From positions 1 through 5,197 of the forward strand of contig VBCQ01000188.1 of assembly GCA_005882155.1 (NCBI GenBank): 5,197 bases of DNA. The letters run 5' to 3'. Of the stretch, positions 1 to 5,197 are shown piece after piece. The notes under the pieces were generated by a model, which searched no databases, was not told the origin of the DNA, and was given only the letters and a program-made list of their open reading frames with translations. Origin of the DNA: Betaproteobacteria bacterium. GTDB taxonomy: Bacteria; Pseudomonadota; Gammaproteobacteria; Burkholderiales; Burkholderiaceae_C. How positions within the stretch are numbered: the first letter of the stretch is position 1; each line of letters starts with the position of its first letter. The position numbers and the translations under genes were made by a program.

Positions 1-56
1 CAGCGCGCTGACGCGTTGTTGCATCGCGCGTGTCGACGCGATGGTAAGTCTGCCGT

Positions 57-1163
57 ATGCCGACGACCATAGAGTCGGCTTCGTCCAACCACGCGAGCCT
101 CAGCATGAGCGACCTGCAAACCTTCCATGTTCCCGACACCGTCACTGGCGTGCCGTCCGACATCGAGCTCGCCCATCGAATGATCCAGGCCTGGCGGCGC
201 GATGGGATCTTTCAGGTCGCGACGGACGAAGTCCAGAGTCGAAAGACCGAGCAGGCGTTCGAAGCGAGCCGGCGGTTCTTTCGTCTTCCGATGGCGGCCA
301 AGGCTCAATGCGTGAGCGACCTGACCTACACCGGCTACATCGCGTCGGGCGAGGAGGTCACTGCCGGCGAGGCCGACTATTCCGAGATCTACACGGTGTG
401 TAAGGACGTGCCCCTTGACGACCCGCGCGTCCAAGCGCAATGGCCATGCCATGGCCCCGCACCATGGCCCGACGAGGCATATCGACAGGCCATGACGGTC
501 TTCATGGACCAGCTGGGCGCCATCGGCGAGCAGCTGCTCAAGCTCACCGCCCTGGGCCTCGGCCTCGCCGACATCGACTCGCTCAGCAAGCTGACCCAGG
601 ACGGCTGGCACCACATGCGCGTCCTGCGCTTTCCGACGGCGTCTTCGAAGACGGCGCGCGGCATCGGGGCTCATACCGACTACGGGCTCCTGGTCATCGC
701 GGCCCAAGACGACGTGGGCGGCCTCTATATCCGTCCGCCCGTCGAAGGCGAGACGAGAAAGAGAAACTGGTTGCCCGGCGAGAGCTCGGCGGGCATGTAC
801 GAGAACGAAGCGCCGTGGACCTTCGTAAAGCCGGTGCCGAATGTGCTGACCGTGTTCCCCGGCGACATCTTGCAGTTCATGACCGGCGGGCAGCTGCTCT
901 CCACGCCGCACAAGGTCAGGCTCAATACCCGCGAGCGCTTTGCGCTGGCCTATTTTCACGAACCGAACTTCGAGGCGTGTGCGCGCCCCTTGTTCGAGCC
1001 CGAGAGCGACGAGCACATCCACTACGGTACGCATTTCACCAACATGTTCACGCGCTGCTATCCCGAGCGCATCACGACGCGGCGCATTGAACGGGAGGAT
1101 CGCTGGTCGGTGTTGGCTGGGCTCAAGGAGACGGCACTCGGGGCAGGGAAGGCCACGGGCTGA
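57..1163 (+). CDS. efe: Ethylene-forming enzyme (2-oxoglutarate/L-arginine-dependent Fe(II) oxygenase)
   Basis: Cytoplasmic non-heme iron oxygenase of the isopenicillin-N-synthase-like family. In the characterised P. syringae enzyme the main reaction breaks 2-oxoglutarate and O2 into ethylene and CO2; a coupled side reaction hydroxylates L-arginine, giving guanidine, pyrroline-5-carboxylate and succinate. Seen here (numbered from the 57 start): an N-terminal DIOX_N-like region (about 20-150), then the double-stranded beta-helix core. Iron ligands are H206, D208 (AHTDYG) and H285 (STPHKV); R294 (RERF) fits the 2-oxoglutarate anchor. E100, T102, R188, Y209 and R333 correspond to P. syringae arginine-site residues E84, T86, R171, Y192 and R316, compared from memory. 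Blocks such as SGEEVTAG, DGWHHMRVLRFP, NWLPGESSAGM and FPGDILQFMTGGQLLSTPHK look EFE-specific rather than generic. Length is 368 aa, or 352 from the internal ATG at 105, close to the 350 aa of the P. syringae enzyme. The 105 start aligns as MSDLQTF with MTNLQTF but lacks a clear ribosome site; the 57 start has a weak GGTAAG at 43-48. The frame is intact. The 70-base gap to the next gene leaves co-transcription open. Confidence 0.93.
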   Translation: MPTTIESASSNHASLSMSDLQTFHVPDTVTGVPSDIELAHRMIQAWRRDGIFQVATDEVQSRKTEQAFEASRRFFRLPMAAKAQCVSDLTYTGYIASGEEVTAGEADYSEIYTVCKDVPLDDPRVQAQWPCHGPAPWPDEAYRQAMTVFMDQLGAIGEQLLKLTALGLGLADIDSLSKLTQDGWHHMRVLRFPTASSKTARGIGAHTDYGLLVIAAQDDVGGLYIRPPVEGETRKRNWLPGESSAGMYENEAPWTFVKPVPNVLTVFPGDILQFMTGGQLLSTPHKVRLNTRERFALAYFHEPNFEACARPLFEPESDEHIHYGTHFTNMFTRCYPERITTRRIEREDRWSVLAGLKETALGAGKATG

Positions 1164-1223
1164 CCTGCGCCTGGCAGCGGCGTAAGCTACGTGGCGTGGC
1201 GCCAATGCAGTCGGCGCCGGCAC

Positions 1224-1229
1224 AGGAGG
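1224..1229 (+). promoter_or_regulatory. Shine-Dalgarno site of the TPR lipoprotein gene
   Basis: A perfect AGGAGG lies 4 bases before the ATG at 1234. It fixes that start, which also places a complete signal peptide and lipobox at the N-terminus. Such a strong site suggests efficient translation, in contrast to the weak site of the upstream oxygenase gene. Confidence 0.8.
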
Positions 1230-1233
1230 CGTC

Positions 1234-2382
1234 ATGCGCATTTGGGCGTCGCTGCTGTTGTGTTTTGGACTGGGCGCATGTGCCAGCGCGCCGCCGTTGC
1301 CGTCACCCCAACCGCTGTTCCACGACGAGCTCTTCACCGCGCCTTCACAGCGCATCAGCGCTGACGATGTGTTCGCGCTGAGCGATTCGATGCGGCGCTA
1401 TCTGCACACCGAAATCGACGCGGAGCTGCGCGCGAGAGGCAGGCAACGCGGGCTGGTCGCTGCGCTGTACAAGCGGACCGAGCTTCAACTGACCTACGAC
1501 ACGACGATGACGCGCAACGCTGCGGAGGCGTTCGAGGCGCGATCCGGAAATTGCTTGTCGCTGGTGATCATGACGGCAGCCTTCGCGCGCGAGCTGGGGC
1601 TGCAGGTGAACTTCCAGAGCGCCTACACCGATGAGACTTGGAGCCGCAGCGGCGGCATGTTCTTCAAGAGCGGACACGTCAACGTCACGCTCGGACGTCG
1701 ACTGATCGACTCCGGAACCACCGTCGATCCGGCCCAGGTGACGGTCGACTTTCTGCCTGGCGAAGAAATCCGCGGCCTGCGCACCCATGCCATTTCCGAT
1801 CAAACGGTCATCGCGATGTACATGAACAACCGCGCCGCCGAAGCGCTTGCCCAAGGGCAGTTGAACGACGCGTATTGGTGGGCGCGCATGGCCATGATTC
1901 AAAGCCCGGCGTTCGTGAGCTCGTACAACACACTGGGTGTCATCTATCTTCGACACGGCGACTTGCGAGAGGCAGACCAAGTCTTCCGCGCGGTCCTCGA
2001 TCGCGAGCCGGAGAATACGCCGGCCCTGTCGAATCATGCGCAGGTGTTGAAGCAGCAGGGGCGTATGGCCGACGCAGACGCTGCGCTGCGCAAGCTCGCG
2101 CAGATCGAGCCGTATCCGCCGTTCCATTTCTTCAATCTCGGCGTCGCCGCGATGGCCAAGAGCGACTATGCGGCGGCACGCGACTTGTTCGCCCGCGAGG
2201 TCGACCGTGCCGGCCAGTATCACGAGTTTCACTTCTGGCTCGCGGTGGCGAACCTCAAGCTCGGCGACATCGCCGAGGCGCGAAAGCATCTGGCGCTGGC
2301 GATGGAAAACAGCACGACGCTGCGCGACCGCGACCTCTATTCAGCCAAGCTCGAGTGGCTGCGATCGCACGGCTATCGCTGA
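1234..2382 (+). CDS. Outer-membrane-type lipoprotein with transglutaminase-like domain and TPR repeats
   Basis: 382 aa, exported and lipidated. Residues 1-16 form a short lipoprotein signal ending in the lipobox L13-G14-A15-C16. The residue after the lipidated Cys is Ala, not Asp, so the Lol pathway would be expected to send it to the outer membrane, facing the periplasm. Residues about 80-175 resemble a transglutaminase-like papain fold: the nucleophile context is SGNCLSL (C107) at the start of a helix, the His is in SGHVNV (H148), and an acidic residue follows in VDF (D172). Residues about 198-369 contain four to five TPR units, with typical positions such as NTLGVIYLRHGDLREAD (232 on) and FNLGVAAMAKSDYAAAR (300 on). 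Proteins with this layout are widespread but poorly characterised; a peptide-processing or scaffolding role in the envelope is inference, and no substrate can be named. It follows the oxygenase gene by 70 bases on the same strand and ends 3 bases before the stop of the convergent minus-strand gene. Confidence 0.85.
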   Translation: MRIWASLLLCFGLGACASAPPLPSPQPLFHDELFTAPSQRISADDVFALSDSMRRYLHTEIDAELRARGRQRGLVAALYKRTELQLTYDTTMTRNAAEAFEARSGNCLSLVIMTAAFARELGLQVNFQSAYTDETWSRSGGMFFKSGHVNVTLGRRLIDSGTTVDPAQVTVDFLPGEEIRGLRTHAISDQTVIAMYMNNRAAEALAQGQLNDAYWWARMAMIQSPAFVSSYNTLGVIYLRHGDLREADQVFRAVLDREPENTPALSNHAQVLKQQGRMADADAALRKLAQIEPYPPFHFFNLGVAAMAKSDYAAARDLFAREVDRAGQYHEFHFWLAVANLKLGDIAEARKHLALAMENSTTLRDRDLYSAKLEWLRSHGYR

Positions 2383-2385
2383 CGT

Positions 2386-2976
2386 TCAGTGGCTGGCGAG
2401 CTTCGTGCGACCGATGCCGAACACTTCGTGCACCGGCCGCGTTTCGGGCAGCACGTAGACGACGCCGCGTGCCTTGCCGAGCAGCGGGCTGATCACGCTG
2501 TCGTAGAACGCCACCGGCACGACGACGCAGCCGAATGAAATGCGGTGATCGCCGGGTGCCTGCGAAGCGAGGCGCTCCGGGCGGCGCTCGTTGGAGTTGG
2601 CCGGACGCAGCCGGTGGATCGCGAAGCCGCTGTCGTAGTCGACCCAGACGACGTCTTCACCATGCAGATTGCGGCCGGGCTCCGACTCGAAGCGGCCCGC
2701 GGGCGTGATTCGCTCGGCGGGGGGAATCTGCGACAACTTGCGCTCGCCGATGCCGTCGGCCGAATCGTCGCCGCGCGCGAGACCGAGCAAGGCCGCCGCA
2801 GCGCCCAGCACGCGGCCCTCGGCGGTGAACACGTAGACCTTGGCGTCTTTCTTGTCGACGATCGCGAACAAATTGATACTCTGCGCGCCGAGCTGGGAGG
2901 CGAGCGACGCTGGGCTCGCGAAGGCCCACATCACAGCAGCAGCCACGGCACCCAACGCCTTGCGTCCGAACAGCAT
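2386..2976 (-). CDS. Exported L,D-transpeptidase-like (YkuD-fold) protein with SFGC active-site motif
   Basis: 196 aa from the ATG at 2976. A Sec signal peptide (residues 1-26; K6, a hydrophobic run 8-20, then PASLA before SQ) implies periplasmic location. The family forms or edits 3-3 or lipoprotein cross-links in peptidoglycan through a catalytic Cys. Seen here: a TPAGRF block (91-96) typical of the fold, a histidine in FAIHRL (H121) where the IHGT histidine lies in canonical enzymes, and RISFGCVVVP (R145-P154) with the presumed nucleophile C150. The canonical motif is SHGC; here Phe148 replaces the His, and H144 lies just before it. I recall related proteobacterial proteins with RISYGC, so this may be a subfamily trait rather than decay. 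An upstream in-frame ATG at 2994 lacks a ribosome site, while 2976 has GGGAG 5 bases ahead. The gene is convergent with the TPR lipoprotein gene and divergent from the gene at 3140. Catalytic activity is unproven; a non-catalytic wall-binding role is possible. Confidence 0.8.
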   Translation of the reverse strand: MLFGRKALGAVAAAVMWAFASPASLASQLGAQSINLFAIVDKKDAKVYVFTAEGRVLGAAAALLGLARGDDSADGIGERKLSQIPPAERITPAGRFESEPGRNLHGEDVVWVDYDSGFAIHRLRPANSNERRPERLASQAPGDHRISFGCVVVPVAFYDSVISPLLGKARGVVYVLPETRPVHEVFGIGRTKLASH

Positions 2977-2981
2977 CCCGA

Positions 2982-2986
2982 CTCCC
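2982..2986 (-). promoter_or_regulatory. Shine-Dalgarno site that decides the L,D-transpeptidase start
   Basis: On the minus strand GGGAG stands 5 bases before the ATG at 2976-2974. The in-frame ATG six codons upstream (2994-2992) is preceded by CTTTTCA, with no purine-rich site. This favours the shorter protein, which also starts directly with the basic end of the signal peptide. Confidence 0.6.
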
Positions 2987-2998
2987 GATGACATTGAA

Positions 2999-3023
2999 AA
3001 GCCGGGCTCCCCGAGCCCGGCTT
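2999..3023 (-). terminator. Intrinsic-terminator-like hairpin in the leader of the L,D-transpeptidase gene
   Basis: AAGCCGGGCTC (2999-3009) and GAGCCCGGCTT (3013-3023) form a perfect 11-bp inverted repeat around a 3-base loop. Read on the minus strand, the stem is followed by a short run of four T (3000-2997), the first two of them in the stem. Read on the plus strand it is followed by CGCTGCG with no T-tract, so any termination would act on minus-strand transcripts. The hairpin lies between two divergent genes, where a terminator is not expected. It could be an attenuator or mRNA-stabilising stem for the gene starting at 2976, or the end of a short minus-strand RNA. The T-tract is short, so termination strength is uncertain; the inverted repeat itself is certain. 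Confidence 0.6.
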
Positions 3024-3127
3024 CGCTGCGGCGAATTTTGCCAACAGTCCGGGCGCGCAGCCCCTGGGGAAAATCCCGCTGCGTGAACGAAAGCACGACA
3101 CCGATACTTTCTTCGCGCAGCAGCCCG

Positions 3128-3133
3128 AAGGAG
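3128..3133 (+). promoter_or_regulatory. Shine-Dalgarno site that decides the start at 3140
   Basis: AAGGAG lies 6 bases before the ATG at 3140. The same frame is open far upstream, to 2840, but that part overlaps the minus-strand gene, has no signal-peptide character, and places the real signal sequence inside the protein. The 3140 start is therefore chosen. Confidence 0.8.
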
Positions 3134-3139
3134 TCAAGC

Positions 3140-4027
3140 ATGCAGTCAAGGACTCGATCGATTCTCATGTGGGCCGGCGTCGCCGCGGCCTGCGTCGCGT
3201 TGTCGTCGTACGCGACCAACTACTCGCTGTGGATCAACGGCCGCAACGGCGGCGGCCAGCTCGGCAACTACGCCGATTTCACCTACTGGGGCCCGTCGAG
3301 CGCGAACGCCGGCGTCAACAAGAAGTCGGTCAATTGGGACGGCTACAACCACATCTCGGCGCAGAACTACCTCGTGCGCGACGCGCTCGATTGCTTCTGC
3401 ACCGGAAGCAACTGGTGCTACATCGGCGTGCATAGCGCGGGCGACTTGATGATCGGCTACACGCTCGACATGTATGGCGGCTCGGCACGCTACAAGAAGT
3501 TGCCGTCGCCCAATTCATCCGGCCAGTGCACCAACAGCGATGGCACCACGCAGACCGGCTGGAACATCAAGTGGGTCGACGTGGCCGGCGGCGCCGCGGG
3601 CGGCTCCGAGCTCGCCAATGCAGGTGATTGGGCCTTGTCGGAGCCCTTGGTGTCCGACCTGAAAACCGCGACGGCGCGCGCGCTCTACGACCACAACAAC
3701 ACGCGCGGCAAAGTGTTCTACATGTTCGCCGGCGCTCGCGGAACGGTGTACTCGGCGCTGCTGCCGGGGCAGGACGACGAGGCGATCGCGTATCACTCGA
3801 GCGGCGGCGTCTCGGGCAGCTCGGGCGGCTCGTATTGCAACCCGTCAGACTGGTTCTGCAACGACCTCACGCTGGGCACCGCCGCCACCCAAGGCGGACG
3901 CGTCAAGTGGACCAACCACAGCGTGTTCTTCCGCGATGACGGCGAGTCCTTCAACCACTACACCAACGGCAACTGGGCCGGCATCGTGTCGAAGGCGCGC
4001 GCCGACATGGAGCTGTACGCGAAGTAG
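3140..4027 (+). CDS. Secreted cysteine-rich protein with serine-hydrolase-like HSAGD elbow, function unknown
   Basis: 295 aa, exported. A Sec signal peptide covers about residues 1-25 (R4, R6, hydrophobic 8-22, SSYA before TNYSLW). The mature protein is rich in Gly, Asn, Ser, Trp and Tyr and has six cysteines (85, 87, 93, 130, 233, 240), an even number that suits disulfides outside the cytoplasm. WCYIGVHSAGDLMIGYTLD (92-110) reads as strand, sharp turn, helix, like the nucleophile elbow of alpha/beta hydrolases, with S99 as candidate nucleophile. The usual first Gly of GxSxG is Val here (VHSAG). Candidate histidines are H219 (AYHSSGG), H260 and H273; D213 or D266/D267 could be the acid, but no triad can be assigned from sequence alone. 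A Gly/Ser-rich stretch (222-231) looks like a flexible loop. I cannot name the family. The next gene begins 6 bases after its stop, so the two very likely form an operon and may act together at the cell surface. Confidence 0.75.
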   Translation: MQSRTRSILMWAGVAAACVALSSYATNYSLWINGRNGGGQLGNYADFTYWGPSSANAGVNKKSVNWDGYNHISAQNYLVRDALDCFCTGSNWCYIGVHSAGDLMIGYTLDMYGGSARYKKLPSPNSSGQCTNSDGTTQTGWNIKWVDVAGGAAGGSELANAGDWALSEPLVSDLKTATARALYDHNNTRGKVFYMFAGARGTVYSALLPGQDDEAIAYHSSGGVSGSSGGSYCNPSDWFCNDLTLGTAATQGGRVKWTNHSVFFRDDGESFNHYTNGNWAGIVSKARADMELYAK

Positions 4028-4033
4028 GCTGCG

Positions 4034-5197
4034 ATGACACGTCAGCGCGGGCGTTGGCTGTGGTGGGTCGCACCGGCGGTGCTGGTCGTCGCCTGGCTGC
4101 TCTGGTCGGTGATGGATTCGCCGCGTGCCGCGACCGCACCGACCGCGGCTGTCGCCACGGCAGCTCCGCGTGCCGTCCCATCGCCGATGGCTGTGGGCAG
4201 TGCTCCCTTCAACGCCGTCGCCCTGCAAGCGCGACAGGCGCAACTCGCGCTGTGGCAACAGCGGCTCGAGCGCGCGCAGGGCGCGCTCGACGCGTATCGG
4301 CAATCGACCCGCTATCCGTTCGAGTCGCAGCCGCTCGAAGACCATGGCGATCAGGCGCATCCTGGTCAGCCGATCAGCGAAGAGCATCTCTTGCGCTTGC
4401 CTGGAAGCAAGCCGAGCGAGGGCGTGGTTTTGCGCACGACGCAGGAGCGCGTCTTCGTGCAAGGCAACGAGAGCGTGCGATTCACCGTCGCGCTGGTGGA
4501 CAACGCGGGCCAGACGCTGCCGTTGCGCGTCGTGCGCGCATCGGCGCACGAAGTGCCGCCACCGCGCACCGCATCGACCTATCCCGACGTGACGATGAAT
4601 TTCAACGACGAGGGGGCTGCAGGCGATGCGGTGGCCGGAGACGGCGTGTTCAGCGCGCAGCTGCAACCCGCGACGCAAGGCTTCGCCGGCCTCCTCGGCC
4701 AGATCCGCGTCGAGCTCGTCTTGCAATACCGCGATCAGCAGGGCTTCAGCTATTTCGACATCATGTTCACGCCCGAACCGCCGGCCACGTGGCACGGCGG
4801 CGTGCGCGAAGCACTCGAAGACGGCTCGCTGAACTTCTATCTCAAAGCCGATGTTCGCGAGGCCGGCCGCTATGTCGTCACCGGCCGCATCGATGACGCG
4901 CACGGCAAGCCGTTCGCGCGCATGACATTCAACGAAGAACTGCCGGCCGGCGCGCAGGAGATCCGACTCACGCTGTTCGGCAAGCTGGTGCGCGACGCCA
5001 AGCCGGCGTTCCCGTTGACGCTGCGCGACGTCGACGGATTTCGCCTGCGCCCCGATGCCTTCCCCGACCGCAGCCTGATGCCGCGACTTGCAGGAGTCGT
5101 GCACATGAGCCGCGTCTATCCGCTCGATGGTTTTGCGGATGCAGAGTGGAGCAGCGAGGAGCGAAGCCGCTACCTTGGTGAGCTGGGGCGCGACGTG
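4034..5197 (+). CDS. Membrane-anchored protein resembling choice-of-anchor X proteins (partial, cut by window edge)
   Basis: The frame is open from the ATG at 4034 to the last base (388 codons, no stop), so the C-terminus is missing. The start lies 6 bases after the preceding stop; a weak AGG (4026-4028) overlaps that stop, suggesting translational coupling. Residues 1-7 are basic (R3, R5, R7) and residues 8-27 form one Trp/Val/Leu-rich membrane segment, so an N-in anchor with a periplasmic or surface body is expected. After an Ala/Pro/Thr-rich linker (30-58) comes a Gln/Leu/Arg helix (about 62-91) that may be a coiled coil, then STRYPFESQPLEDHGDQ (91-107). Residues about 145-270 look beta-rich, with FNDEGAAGDAVAGDGVFSA (190-208), an Asp/Gly motif I associate with choice-of-anchor X-type extracellular domains. 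A second beta-rich section follows (about 275-355). The family name is recalled, not tested. No catalytic residues are evident. Its job is unknown; the operon partner is the secreted HSAGD protein. Confidence 0.75.
   Translation, partial: MTRQRGRWLWWVAPAVLVVAWLLWSVMDSPRAATAPTAAVATAAPRAVPSPMAVGSAPFNAVALQARQAQLALWQQRLERAQGALDAYRQSTRYPFESQPLEDHGDQAHPGQPISEEHLLRLPGSKPSEGVVLRTTQERVFVQGNESVRFTVALVDNAGQTLPLRVVRASAHEVPPPRTASTYPDVTMNFNDEGAAGDAVAGDGVFSAQLQPATQGFAGLLGQIRVELVLQYRDQQGFSYFDIMFTPEPPATWHGGVREALEDGSLNFYLKADVREAGRYVVTGRIDDAHGKPFARMTFNEELPAGAQEIRLTLFGKLVRDAKPAFPLTLRDVDGFRLRPDAFPDRSLMPRLAGVVHMSRVYPLDGFADAEWSSEERSRYLGELGRDV

Noticed and set aside
16..47. TTGCAT (19-24) and TGGTAA (42-47) as a promoter for the oxygenase gene
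   Set aside because: The 17-base spacing is ideal, but the -10 candidate matches the consensus at only two of six positions. The true promoter may lie outside the window.
440..470. Repeated CCATGG/GGCCAT words inside the oxygenase gene
   Set aside because: They encode the conserved WPCHGPAPWP segment, which is nearly the same in P. syringae EFE. Repeated Pro, Gly, His and Trp codons explain the pattern.
1197..1219. Possible hairpin from two GGCGCC palindromes (1198-1203 and 1213-1218) after the oxygenase gene
   Set aside because: The stem is only 6 bp with a 9-base loop, each half is self-palindromic, and no T-tract follows. Such GC palindromes are expected by chance in this composition, so it is not called a terminator.
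1345..2289. Long open frame on the minus strand (314 codons) opposite the TPR lipoprotein gene
   Set aside because: It lies wholly antisense to a gene with a clear lipobox, catalytic motif and TPRs. Its translation is Arg/His/Val-rich without domain character, as expected from an antisense frame in GC-rich DNA.
3095..3110. GATACT (3103-3108) as a possible -10 element for the gene at 3140
   Set aside because: It matches the -10 consensus at four of six positions, and no -35-like sequence lies 16-18 bases upstream. Without transcription data it cannot be separated from chance.
2840..3139. Upstream in-frame extension of the secreted HSAGD protein gene
   Set aside because: It overlaps the L,D-transpeptidase coding region and leader, and would bury a complete signal peptide. 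The ATG at 3140 has a strong AAGGAG 6 bases ahead.
4054..4896. Alternative plus-strand frame of 280 codons inside the partial right-hand gene
   Set aside because: Its product is almost entirely Arg/Ala/Gly, with no hydrophobic core. The frame starting at 4034 has a membrane anchor, a recognisable domain motif, tight coupling to the upstream gene, and no stop to the window edge.
3845..5104. Open frame of 419 codons on the minus strand opposite the two right-hand genes
   Set aside because: It crosses the junction of two plus-strand genes with good start signals and a membrane segment. The translation is Arg/Ala/His-rich and low in complexity; its length is explained by GC-biased codons on the other strand.

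Overview
The window is GC-rich (visibly above 60%, with strong G/C bias at third codon positions) and densely coding. It looks like chromosomal DNA of a proteobacterium. The cell-envelope genes resemble those of Xanthomonadales-like Gammaproteobacteria or Burkholderiales-like Betaproteobacteria, but this placement is an inference from protein style. Four complete genes and one gene cut by the right edge fill almost all of the window. I saw no tRNA, rRNA, CRISPR array, insertion sequence or phage gene, and no gene-free stretch longer than about 165 bases.

Left part (57-1163, + strand): a 2-oxoglutarate/Fe(II) oxygenase that matches the ethylene-forming enzyme (EFE) of Pseudomonas syringae in long near-identical blocks, with every iron-, 2-oxoglutarate- and arginine-binding residue I could check conserved. 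This is the standout gene. True EFEs are rare in bacteria, and nothing around it looks like a pathogenicity island or plasmid. The start is ambiguous between 57 and 105.

Middle (1234-2382, + strand): an outer-membrane-type lipoprotein with a transglutaminase-like Cys-His-Asp domain followed by about five TPR repeats. It converges, with only 3 bases between stop codons, on a minus-strand gene (2976-2386) for a small exported L,D-transpeptidase-like protein whose active-site motif reads SFGC instead of SHGC. The leader of that minus-strand gene carries a perfect 11-bp terminator-like hairpin (2999-3023) about 20 bases before the start codon.

Right part (3140 to the end, + strand): two tightly linked genes, 6 bases apart. 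The first encodes a secreted, cysteine-rich protein with a serine-hydrolase-like HSAGD elbow. The second encodes a membrane-anchored protein that looks like the choice-of-anchor X type and runs off the right edge. They are divergent from the L,D-transpeptidase gene across a 163-base intergenic region.

Four of the five products are exported or envelope-associated. The EFE is the only cytoplasmic metabolic enzyme and looks like an accessory gene set beside an envelope-protein neighbourhood. A functional link between the EFE and its neighbours is not evident. The best candidate for an undescribed system is the secreted HSAGD protein plus its membrane-anchored partner.
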